NCBI RefSeq assembly: GCF_016859285.1
Contig: NC_053413.1
Span: 12,946,001-13,010,000 of the forward strand
Source of the DNA: Xiphias gladius
Lineage: Eukaryota > Chordata > Actinopteri > Istiophoriformes > Xiphiidae
DNA length: 64,000 nucleotides
Reading direction: 5' to 3'
Position numbers and translations under genes: made by a program. Below are positions 1 to 11,022 of this stretch, piece by piece. How positions within the stretch are numbered: the first letter of the stretch is position 1; every line of letters begins with the position of its first letter. The notes under the pieces are model-generated. The model did not search any database and was not told the DNA's origin. It saw nothing but the letters and a program-made list of their open reading frames with translations.

Positions 1-3000
1 GCAGGTGTAGTTGGCTCCTGTCCCATACAGCTCTACTGTGTGATTGTGGATCTGAGGGCCCAAAGCGCGCCAGTACACCCTGAGAGAGTTGTTGGCCCGG
101 CGATAGAGCTTGACGCCTGTTGGACAGCAGGGGCCTACAAAAAAGGGAACGGGTTTTGAGTAGTCAAAAAATGTGCTGGAGTTCCTGTTGTGTTTAAATT
201 ACATAATAGATTTTGTATATCTACATTTTATCAATTCCATTGTCCCACCATGCACCCCAACCCTCACCAAACACCCTAAAATAGTCATCTTGCCTGTATA
301 CATTTTTGTGCATCTGCATATATATGTGCATAAATATTGTTTCTTTTTAGTTTTTCTTTTTCGGCTCATTATCGGCCACCTATGACTGATGGTTACTTCA
401 TTTTTTTGAATATTTATACGTGGTTGTCGTGGGCTGTAGTTAATGGCTATTGGTCACCTTTTGATTGACTGACTGACTTGACTAATCAAGTTTTTGTGGA
501 TGTGCATATTTTTTCCCTCCACTGGATATATATTCCAAATATACATGCATGTATTTGTCCTCACTGGAAGAGAAGCCATGATATTTGCACGCTGACTTGT
601 GTCCTGTGCCGCTGATAGCTTCCAGGTTGACGCTGTAGTTGGTGCTACAGGTGATGCATCCCATCAGGCAGTGGGTGTCCAGAGTGTGGCATTTAGCTAA
701 TCCGCGGGAGGATGTCAGGGTGGTAATATAGGAGCGAGCTCCACCGCCAGGTGACCATGTCACATTGGTCATAGCCTGGGTAACCTGGGTCACATTCACA
801 AACATGGGACAGCACGGACCTTGGGAAGAGGAATACAGAACGATAATCAATACTGGAGCGCATGTGTGTAAAGAGAATATTATAACCTGGCGCAAGTCGT
901 TCTCAATGTTAAAAAAAAGGAAATTTCCACTACCTTCAATATGCCTTATCTTCTGCTCATTTTAGTCAAAAGCGAATGATAGTGTAGTATATAATGCAGT
1001 ATAGCATTATTACCAATGGGATCAGCATGTACCTCCCCTGTTTTTAGTTGGCACTTGCATGTTTTTATACATTTTGCTGGTGGATTACAGCTTGAATAGT
1101 AAAAAAAAAAAAGTCACATTCATATGCTTTAAACCCAATTTGACTTTATCACACAGCTCTCTTAACTTGTGGTTTTGAGCTATAGAAATAAAATTGATTT
1201 GACTTGACATCTAATCTTAGTGAAAACCAATCATACTGTCATACCTGTTTCCAAAGGTTTACTGTATCCAGGTAGACTGCGTCCTACAGCTGTGCTGGCC
1301 ACTGCTGTGACTTCATAGACTGAACCGCAGGGCAGCTGTGTGAGCTCACAGGAGCTGCTTCCTGTCTGGCAAGTGTGTGTGTTATAGCGTCCGATGGCAG
1401 TGATGGTATAATTTGTGTTGCCTGTGTTGGGGGTGGTGATGAGGACTCTGTACGTGGAGCTGTTAGTCTGTGTCATATTCAGGATCTCTGGAGAGCACGG
1501 AGCTGCAACAACACAGACAGGGAATGGGGGTTGTCATAAATGCAGAATGAGGAATTATTTTAAAGAACTAGTTTGACATTTTAGGAAATATAATTATAGA
1601 TAAATCAATAAAAAATAAATATAATAAAATTGCATCTATGATGTGAGATGTCACTCTACATCCAACCTCATGTGTTTTAAAATAACCCGGTTGATACCTG
1701 TCTCATGTGTGTGTGGCGTGCAGGTGCGGTTGCATCCTCGCAACTCGCTGCAAGGTGTGACTGTCACAGAATAAGCTGTGTTGCACCTCAGGTCTGACAG
1801 GGCGCACACTGGTGCTGTGTCGTTACAGTGGATGACGTCATTAGTCTGTTTCGCTGTTGTCTCGTACAGCTCGGCCCCTTTGACCGGTGACCACATGATC
1901 TCCAGGGTGTCTGTAGAAACCAGCTTTATGGTAACACCTTGTGGACAACAAGGAACTGGGGGGATGGGGTGGGAGGAGAAATGTAAAAAATAGTTGAGAA
2001 TAATAATTAACACTGGGCACAGGGCTATACTGGTGGCTTTACATGTTTTCTTGCACCTTCCAGACAGCCATTGTTTTCACTTCATGTCAGTACAGTGTGA
2101 TTATCAACTTGCAGGGACTCGAAACATAAATCTCCAACTGTACTGTATCTTTGCTTTGAAGAACTGCAACTTTTCATTGCCAGCATTTTGACCTGTATAA
2201 CTAATAACATGATGGCTCTGTTCCACGTGTCCTAAAAAGCAAAGCCAGTGTGCTTAAAACCAGGGAAGTGGTATTGTGAGAGGAAGTGGCTCGCCAGCAT
2301 TATTTATTACACCTGTGCTTTTCCACAAGCTTTTAGCCTGTCAAAATATCTGCCATGAAAAGGGAATATTTTTTTCAACAATGCCATGGTGGAGCTTTCA
2401 GTGAATCTCCGACATCTGAGACTTTGGAGCCAAAAAGGCTTCAAGTCAAGAGCTATGATGTCAGAAAAAAAACAAACAAACCAGAAACCGTATATTAAAA
2501 GAAAAATGGCTGTTCAGCAGCTACATGTGGAATTTAGATGTGAAAGGTTCCTTCTTTGATAAAACAGTCTCTGCGCATGACAAGAAGATATCTTCGTCAA
2601 AAGGATAAGTCAGACTTAATGTTGATTGTGATGAACCATGGCCATATCTCAGTTAGGTCTCACATCTGCAACTTGGTTTTCACATGGCAGTGAAAAGCAG
2701 CCACTCACACCATGTGTGGTGCTAATAAAAAAGACATTGGCACGCTTTGGGAAACTGTTGCTTGTACCGGAAAGTACACAAAATGTGAAGTTAATAAGCT
2801 AGAAATACAAAACCAGTTGTATGGTCATTTGACTTGAAAACAAAAACATGTACTGGTGGTGGTACTACATGTGGGTGCTTCTGTGTGTTGGTCCTACTGG
2901 TGGTGTAGTTGCGGACATGTGCGTAAGGGCTGGAGCCAGCCTGGTTGTAGGGGAAGACGGTGGTGAGGTAGGTGTAGCCACACACGCAGAAAAATGGGCA

Positions 3001-6000
3001 GGTGGTTTCAGTGGTGTTGCATGACTTCTCAGTCCCGTCGTCCCTCTTTATGAAAGCCATGTAGTACTCCACCAGTGGCATCTCATCCCACACCAGCGAG
3101 CAGTTGCCTGCCGTGGGCTCCTCCACCCAGATGTTCTCTGGGGGACAGGGGTCTGGCAGAGAAAGATAGATGGAAGTTCGGGGAGAAAAAGAATGGGCCT
3201 TTCTTGTTAAAGGAGTAATTCGACATTAAGGGGAAATACACATTTCTTTCTGAAATTTAAAAGACTGACGCCACATTCGTGTTGTTCAGCAAATATGTTA
3301 CCTCTGTCCAAAGGTAACAAAATCTGTCTACCAGCACCTTTGAACTTATAATTACAGGTTGTATCTTGTCTGGTTACTCCATACAAAAACTTTGTAGAAA
3401 TGACATGACACGTCTGGTTATGTGCCGGGCTATTTCTTGTAACTTCGGCTTTTGTACAGATTAAACAACATGTTGATTTGTGAGCTTTAGAGGTGATGGT
3501 AGGTGGATCTTTTTTAACCTATGGACAGAGCCAGGCTGGCTGTTTCCCCCTATTTATAGTCTTTATGCCAAGCTAAATTAACCAACTGGTGGCTGCAGCT
3601 TCATAATTACGCTACAGACATGAGAATGGCATCGATTTTCTCATCTAGCTCTTAGCAAGAAAACTATTTCTCAAAATGTTGATGTAATCTTGGAAACATA
3701 TAGGATTTTTATGTCTGATATGCCAGATGTATACAAGTATGCTGTATGTGGCCATGGATGTGTCTGATATACCCACATGTAATGTAGTCGGTTGGTTGTG
3801 AGGGGCTGCTGGGACCAGCGGTGTTAAAGGCTGTGACAGCGACAGAGTGGTTCTGGCCACACTCTACCGGTATGATGTAACAGTAACTATTAACTGTTGA
3901 GGTACAGTTTTGGCCATTAGAAGTCCAAGCCATGTAGTTCTCAGCTCCCTGCACTGGCACCCAGTACACAGCGATTCCAAGGGACCGACCCTGAGTCACC
4001 TGGACGTGGGTCACATCTGGGCTTGGAGGACCTGAAAATGAAAGCCAAAAAGAAATACTCTTACCACCAACTTACCAATTTTCTTTTCTTTCACATGTTC
4101 ATCAACTTCGTTCTTATCGTGTTTACGTGTGATCTGGCAGACAGTGAGGTCATCCCCAGCGCGGCCCTCAGAGTCCCAGGCCGTGCCCTTGATACAGTAG
4201 GTAGTCCCTGCTTCAAGGTCATCGAAGGTCACCGTGGTATCAGTGGTGTTCAGCTTGAGGCGGGAGCTGGAGCCCTCTCGGATAATGCAGAGCGTGTAGA
4301 GGACAGCGTGCTCAACCGTGGACCAGGTCACAAGGATGGTGTCGTTGCTAGGGGAGGTGGTGTTCAACTTGGGCGCAATCACCACTACAGGCAAGGACAA
4401 ACAAAGAGTAATGAGGGTCAATGAAAAATGAAATTGAAATGGATAAACACACAGATTTCTTTCTTACTTCTACGCGCTCTTCACCAATTTTTTTTTGTTT
4501 TTTTGAAAGAGGTGTGATATGGAAACAATTTCCCTGTGATTATATTACATTTATTTCTCCTCCAGGAAGGGAGACAACCTAGTTCTCATGGCTTCTCTTT
4601 TCATACCATGAGAATAGTATAGTGAAGAGGGATGGATACAGTTTCCACCCTCCTGCATTGGCTGCAAAGAGTTGAGACTGTGTGACAATGGGCAATGAAA
4701 TGACAAGCCGTTATGGCCGGCAGAGTTAGATAACAAGCTATTGTCCTAAACGAACAACAGAAAGGCTGCGTTTCACTCTTCATACGCTGATTACCATCTT
4801 GAGTAAACCGCTTCAAATGTGCAGTGTCTGGACAAGTGAAAGTGGAAAGAAATGGTCGTTATTGTTCAATTTTATGGATTATTAGTAAGAATATTATTAG
4901 TCTTCATGGTTAAAATCATAACTATGTGTTCAACGAGTGGTGTCAGACCTGCTAAACTAGATCTTTGATCAGCTTTTCAATCTTCTACCTCCAATTTTAA
5001 TGTTTTAGCGACAGTGTAAATCCGGGTATTTAGGACTCTAGTTTTAGAGTTTTCTCCTGTACCTGTCTTGGCCTTGACAGGGTATGAGGGCTGGCTCCTC
5101 CCTCCTGAGTTGACAGACATGACGCTCAGCATGTAGTATGTGTTGGGCTGGAGATGCACCACGGTTCCTGGGGAGCCGCTCACCGGCGTCTCAGAGAAGA
5201 AATCATCCGACTCTGCCCTCAGGATGTAGCTGGTTGCCCCGGAAACCTCTGTGAACTCTACAGTGATGCTGTCGCTGTGTTTGGAGTAGGCCTTTATAAT
5301 GCTGGGCACCTCAGGAGCTGGAGAACAAAAGAAACAAAATAAAATCAGTTACAGTTGATAGATAACAAAATAAAAGCCTTTTAAATCCTACAGTTAGAGT
5401 TAAAGTAGGGTCAGAATACTTTTAGGACTGTTTCTCTATTTTTCTAAAATATAATAATATATGATAAATGCAGTCGTGGAATGTAACTGAGTACATTTAC
5501 TCTACTACTGTACTTCAGTACAAATTCATTTATACTTTTTTTTATATAGTAGAATAGTACTGGCATTTTCTTTTTCTACAACTTTATACTTCTTCTCCAC
5601 TATATTTAAGTAAGTAATATTTTGCTTTTTATTCCACTACATTTATTTTTATATGCAAATTATGAGAAGATCCTATAAATTAGGATTTTTTTCCCTTTGT
5701 TAACTAATCTGTCAATCATTTTCTTAATTTATCAATTAATCATTGATCTATTTAACTTTTAAAAATTGTGAAAAATGTCCATAACAGTGTCCTAAAGCCC
5801 AAGGTGACGTCTTCACATGTCTTGTTTTGTCCAACCTTCAGTCCAGTATCCAATGATATTCAGTTTATAATGATAAAGAACAAAGAAACGCAGTTGATCC
5901 TCACAGTGGAGATGTCTGAGCCACAGAATGGTTGGTAGGTCATTGAAAAATTGATAATTAATTTAAATCAGAATAGCTGATGTATTGTTTTACAAAAACC

Positions 6001-7432
6001 ACATCACAGTATATAAAGTAGTTAAAAAGAGCTCCTCTTGCATCACTAATAATAATCCAATATTATATAAAAAACAATGACATTGATAGCGGCCATTCTG
6101 ACTCAAGTAGGAGTACTTTTAGTTTTTATACTTTCAATATATTTAGGTTATAATACCGTGGTAATTTTACTTAAGTAACATTTAGAATGCAGGACTTTTA
6201 CTTGAAGTCTTTAGCTCAAGTAAAGGATTTGAAAACTTCTTACACTGCTGTATAAATGTGAAATACCTGAAATATTCACATTTCTGTCTCTGTGTATAAT
6301 AAAGTAATAATAAAGTATCTGAATCTGAATCACCACCAGGAGTCAATTACGTCCTTTACGGTCCTCGCTGTTGTTACTGACCTGTTGTCTCCTCAGTCTT
6401 TGCACTGCTGAGGACATTGAGAGCATTGTCCATGGCTTCTAACTGCACAGTGTACAGCGTGTTTGGTGACAGTGAGTTGACTGAGCCCATCACAGAATTA
6501 CCACTGAACTGAGCAAAGATGGGATATTTTGAGGAGTTCTTGGGTGTTGCTGTGATCTTGTAGGAACTGGCACCTGTGGGGCCCCTCCACTGCACTGTCA
6601 TGCTCTTAGATGTGACCGTAAAAACTGAAAATGTGATGTCTGAAGGGAACAGAAAAGAAAACAGTGTTGGGATTGATTCAAAAAGACTTATATGTCTTGC
6701 TTGAAACACAGTATTTTCATATCCTGAGTAAAAATTTTATTACTGGGGGGACTTTTCATAGTAGTTTGCATTTGAAAATTAAGGCATACATTATTAAAGT
6801 TTTGGATCAACATAGAGTGTCTACAGAAAAATGTAAAAGAAGATCACTTACCATTTTGAGCAGCACAAACCTGAAAATGACAAAACATGGTAAATGAATG
6901 GATGAAAAGAGGAAATAAGAGAAAGGACCTGAAATCTAGTATTTTCAAGACAAGGACATCATTCCAGGCGTAGCAATCTATTGGTATTTCACATTATATC
7001 CTGAGGCAAATTAGGGCCTGTATCATATTCTTGAAGCATGAGAGGCAGCAGGCTGCACATTACCTTCACTCAACACAGATCTCAGGACTGGTCAGAGCAG
7101 GTATTTCTTTCAGGTCGGAATGAATTTGTCTATTGAGCAACGTTCGGGCATGCCACACGCACTTGTTGAAAGCAGTGACACTCAAAAGAGCCAGTGTTCA
7201 TATGTTTCAAAAGTCCTCCAGCTATACACTATTCTTTATCTGGATGTATAAAATATGCACAATATCAAAAATAGGAAAACATGACAACTACCTTACACTG
7301 ATGATGTTATAATTTTTCTTTGTTAAAGTACTTCAGAGAAAATGAATATATGATGAGAAAATGATCATCTCTTACCTCTGCAAAGGTCAGTAAAAGCAAA
7401 ACTCTTAGCATCTTTAACTGTGTTGTTCCCAT
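1..7432 (-). CDS. fndc7: Fibronectin type III domain-containing protein 7-like, 3' end beyond window
   Basis: This is a secreted or cell-surface protein built of tandem fibronectin-III (FN3) domains; its molecular role is not established. Eleven coding exons are seen, in transcript order: 7376-7432 (start ATG at 7432, hydrophobic leader LRVLLLLTFA), 6852-6870, 6382-6639, 5063-5317, 4127-4384, 3777-4031, 2898-3152, 1698-1955, 1245-1502, 565-819 and 1-134 (cut by the window edge). Each large exon is 255 or 258 bases, begins and ends in phase 1, and encodes one FN3 domain with the usual W, Y and L positions. Later domains start with a PC(C/S)P motif (for example IPCCPQGV and QGPCCP). About 754 residues are visible, close to the human protein of about 730. 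The one-domain-per-exon architecture and the neighbouring aknad1 and gpsm2 genes support fndc7. Another FN3 repeat protein is possible but less likely. Confidence 0.85.
3205..3690. repeat. Fold-back dispersed repeat in a fndc7 intron
   Basis: The segment starts with AGGAGTAATTCGACATTAAGG. It contains a CTCTGTCCAAAGGTAACAAAATC block at about 3301-3323. It then returns in reverse complement: the TATGGACAGAGCCAGGCTGG and GTTTCCCCCTATTTATAG blocks at about 3519-3560 are the inverse of the common teleost text with GGGGGAAACAGCTAGCCTGG followed by CTCTGTCC. The two arms therefore face each other around a centre near 3400-3450. From memory this family is very common in fish genomes. No protein is encoded. 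A single-arm copy of the same family lies at about 54745-54895. Confidence 0.6.
5471..6250. repeat. Teleost non-autonomous dispersed element, about 780 bp
   Basis: The element opens with CAGTCGTGGAATGTAACTGA and GTACATTTACTC, and closes with TTTACTTGAAGTCTTTAGCTC, GTAAAGGATTTGAAAACTTC and TTACACTGCTG. The ends are near-complementary, as in a terminal-inverted-repeat element (CAGTGGTGGAA-like tips). The middle is A+T rich and non-coding. From memory this is a very abundant teleost interspersed repeat. A second copy in the opposite orientation lies at 22181-22613. It sits in the fndc7 intron between the 5063-5317 and 6382-6639 exons. Confidence 0.6.
7376..7432 (-). other. fndc7: fndc7 signal-peptide exon (coding part)
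   Basis: The ATG at 7432 opens MGTTQLKMLRVLLLLTFAE, a short n-region followed by a leucine-rich core. The donor GTAAGAG follows at 7375. The next, 19-base exon (6852-6870) encodes VCAAQN, so cleavage is likely near the Ala-Ala-Gln. The leader shows entry into the secretory pathway. The 5' untranslated part probably extends to about 7480. Upstream at 7519-7555 lies a T-run and CT-rich tract; I see no clear TATA box. Confidence 0.75.
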
Positions 7433-9164
7433 GCCTTCAGCGTTTTTCTGCTGTGCCTGGAGGCGAGATGCTGTTTCTGAAAATGACTTCAGGGAAGCTG
7501 CTCAAGCTTAAACTTAACTTTTTTTTTCTCTCTCTCTCTCTCTCCCTTTCTCTCAGATAAAACGACAGGTCCTTTATTGTTTCAGCAAATACCAAAGAGC
7601 CCAAAGGCTGTAACTCCTCCCGTCAGGGGTGTTCGGGTGGCCTATCAGAGCGAGAGGAGGAAGCTCACCTGTGATAGATGAGGATGCAGATAAAAACACC
7701 TGTGTTGAAAACTTTTAACTTTTTGCTTTTGCAACCATGACCTTAAAATGTTGAAAGTGGTGAAAATTGTTTCCTTTCTTTAAGCCTTAAATATTTTGTA
7801 TCCACCAAAGAAACCTTGCTAACATCCCAGTAGAGAAAAATGCAGCCTCACACCTTACATAAAAAGATAACTTGATACAAGTGATGACCTGTTTCTGTCG
7901 CTGGTGAGTCTGGAAAGACGTTTATGGTCATTGCAAGGTTTCATTCAAACAATATTTGATTTTCTGAAGTTTCTACATCTTGTGGTAGATGAAATTTCTT
8001 TTGTGAGCAATTAGCCATTTCATCCTCAATTCTTTATTGCCTGAAAGAAACACATCAGTACACCTTTAAGGTATCATTAATGTAAATATAGATATTATGT
8101 TTCGGTTTGGTGTCAATAAAGTAAAACGTTTTCAATTGATAGTGTGTCAGTTGCATGTGAAGACAGTTGCTTATGTGCCCTGGGGTGTACAAAAAACACT
8201 TTCTGATGTAGTTACGGTTAATTCATCTGCTTCGGAGTCAACTAAGGCCAATCCTCTTTCACCACAACACTGAGAAACAACTCAAACTAGCAGGAACTAG
8301 CTGACTTATGTAACCATATATAGAAAACCTGTTTGGTACATTTGGATAACTGTAAGTCCCTAAAGTATGATATACCACAGGGAACTTAACCATGCTCTAT
8401 AGAATTACTGTATGTACAGTGCTGTATGCGACTTTTCAGCCAACCTGCTGAATGGTACGGTTAGAATAATAGCTTTTCTATTCCCCGGTGGCCGAGTATC
8501 TGCATCAGGTGTGGATTATGAGGATTGGCTGGGAGGATCCCTAAAGATCAGCTATGGACAAACTCTTTTGTGAATAAAGGCCAAAGGAGAAGGCTGTTCA
8601 TGATATAATCGCCAGTTTCACAGAGTTCAAAGAACAAAAAGTAAGTGTCGGATTTCCCAAATTACCAGTCTAATTGTTTTGTGTACTGATAATGCTACCA
8701 GTGTACTTCGATATATGGTAAATGGTGCAAATAATAGTTTTGTATTAATGACTTTTTGAATCACTGATTATTTAGAAAGCCTCAGAAAAAATTAACAAAG
8801 AATGATCATTAACCCCGAGTTAAGACTGTGTGCAAGGTAGATGGTCCACCATCACTGACATGGCTGCAGATCACTGTTACAAGCTGTCAACTATTTGTTC
8901 TTACCTCAATTTAACAAAATAGATGGGGTTTTTTTTCTCATATGATGAGTTTAACAGTTGATTTTCATCAAGAACACCACAATCCAATTAGGTTTTCCCA
9001 ACGTCAGTCTGTTATCTGGATATTTTCCCTACTGAACACTTTAAAGAAGTCACTTTGCACAACTACATCATAACTCTGTAGTAATATTTAGTAATAATCT
9101 AAAACCAGAAGTTTGGTTTTAGAAATTGGTTATTTTCCTTCTAAACTCTTAAGGACACCCACAG

Positions 9165-9245
9165 CTGGGATGCTCTTAAGCAAGACACTTGCACCCCCAA
9201 CGACTTTAGTGGAGCTGCTCAGTGGGACCGGCAGATTACAGTGAG
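9165..9245. repeat. Short relic of a fish interspersed repeat
   Basis: The text GATGCTCTTAAGCAAGACAC and TTGCACCCCCAACGACTTTA followed by GTGGAGCTGCTCAGTGG resembles the common fish motif 'gagcaaggcacttaacccccaac...gctgctcagtgg', known to me from SINE-like elements. It is short and diverged, so the family is not assigned. Confidence 0.4.
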
Positions 9246-9439
9246 TCTGTGGCCTGTTCCAAGGTGGGAATGAGAGCAGGGTGTGTCAGCTCGCAGCGAA
9301 ACTATCCTACTTAGAGAAAAGGTTTAAGATAAGCTCTCCTCTATAGAGGAGAACTTAATTAATAAATGAAAAATTAAGAAGTGAAGTGGCAGTGCCAGTG
9401 ACAAGCTGCCTTTTCTCTGCCTTTTTATACAGACAGTCA

Positions 9440-9560
9440 GGTCAAATTTTATTTGTCTTCAGAATCACAGGTTTGTCTCAGAGGCCTTAACAGTCTGAAC
9501 AACATACAAACCCTCTGTACTTTAATCCTTGTCTCAGATAAGAAACACTTAGAGCGATAT
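9440..9560 (+). repeat. Diverged copy of a teleost interspersed repeat tail
   Basis: The text AATTTTATTTGTCTTCAGAATCACAGG, TTTGTCTCAGAGGCCTTAAC, AGTCTGAACAACATACAAAC and CCTCTGTACTTTAATCCTTG follows, with many changes, a very common fish repeat ('tttatttatatagcgcc...tcacaaatttgcctcaaagggctttacaatctgtacaacatacgacaccctctgtcc'). This is recognised from memory and no search was run. Confidence 0.5.
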
Positions 9561-10816
9561 GTCTACTATGTATATACAAATCATATACGCAGAGCAAAAA
9601 GAAGTAGCACGAGTACAATTACAATATGGACAACCTGAGAAAAATGATGCAACGGATTGGATAGTGCTGAGCTACATAAATGTTATTTATTATTAAAAAA
9701 ATATATATTGTCATCGATATCATGATTAGTGCTGCCGATAATTTGAGGAACAAATTACAAATACATTCGACATGGGTCACTGAAATTGTAACATTCAGAC
9801 AGCGACCCTGTGTTTTTTCACAGGTTATTAGTATGATGGCCTGATCTGTGGGGTGATACTGTATTTGTGTTGAAGTGTGAGAGATAAACTGCACTGGTTG
9901 AGAAGTCACTGTGACTAGTGTCGCCATGTTGATGGTCTAGGGGTTAGTGAACACCTGCTCTTTGAACAATCAGACGGGACAGTTCAGGAATGTTGGTTGG
10001 ACACATCTCCTTCCCTGACATTTTGTTTAGAACAACAGATAAACTCGACACCCAACAACAAAAACCTGAACACAGCCCGGCAGCAGCACAGGGCCACAAA
10101 GCCATCCAGCAGAAACTCAGTAAGAAGACACTGTGTCTCGCCCACAGGGCAGCGGGGATCGGCATTAGAGATATCAAATGAGCACTTTAGCTAAAAGGAC
10201 AAAAGTTGATACTCACTTGAAGTAAAGGCAGAAAGGGATATTCCCTGAAACGCAATATTACCAATCTGACCTAGATTTAATTTGATTTAACTTTACCTCC
10301 ATGACCTGTGGCTGCTGTGTGTATTTGAGAGTTTATAGTTTACAAGCAGGTAAAGTAAAGAAAACAAAGAAACGAGCTAGGTGAGATAAGTGTACTGACA
10401 TGGCGCACTGGGAAAAGATAAAGTTTATCTTTATTACTTCATGTCTGACACTGTACAGTATGACTGACGTTGCCCACTAAAGATCATAGTTTTGATAATC
10501 TGCCTCGTTTTGAGTTTTCAGTAATGGAAACATTACTGATAAATCAGATAAGGCTCTAAGCTATATATTGAACTATATTAATCGAATATTGGCCTTCTAT
10601 CAAATATTGCCCACTAAAGTATATTTAAAAGCATTTGTTTTGGTTATAGTTTACACTGGTAAGAATAAAATTGAGATGCTGGATGATTTTTTCAAAGAAT
10701 GAAGTGGCCTAAAGACACTCAGTATAAACAAAATACTGTCAATCAACAAAAACATTAATTTGCTTTAAAAAATCCCAAAACCTGACAACATATAGGTAGG
10801 TTTAGAAAATCAACAT

Positions 10817-10822
10817 TTTATT
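10817..10822 (-). promoter_or_regulatory. Polyadenylation signal, likely for aknad1
   Basis: TTTATT on the plus strand reads AATAAA on the minus strand, about 200 bases downstream of the aknad1 stop codon at 11023-11025. This gives a short 3' UTR ending near 10795-10805. Confidence 0.5.
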
Positions 10823-11022
10823 TGTACAATATTATTCAGGCGATTTCAGGCTTTTCTGCCTATCATAAATATACAATCAAGTACAAAAGCAAACAGGTCC
10901 GTAATTATCTCAAAATCAGAGATATTCCCTTATTATCCGACAAAGCTTTATCAGGCATCATTTATCATAGGGACTTGCATATTGTTGATTACTGGGTAAA
11001 CTCATCTGTATCCTGGGTGTTA

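Larger units (their letters stand above)
7561..10790. other. Intergenic region between fndc7 (5' end) and aknad1 (3' end)
   Basis: I see no conserved gene in this stretch. It is A+T rich apart from two repeat-like patches listed separately (about 9165-9245 and 9440-9560) and a slightly G+C-richer patch at about 9985-10180 that is open on both strands but shows no recognisable protein. In human the STXBP3 gene lies between FNDC7 and AKNAD1; no Sec1/Munc18-like sequence is visible here. Confidence 0.6.

Noticed and set aside
9944-10181. Overlapping open frames on both strands in the fndc7-aknad1 intergenic region
   Set aside because: The G+C-richer patch is open in several frames but matches no protein I know and lacks flanking splice signals of note.
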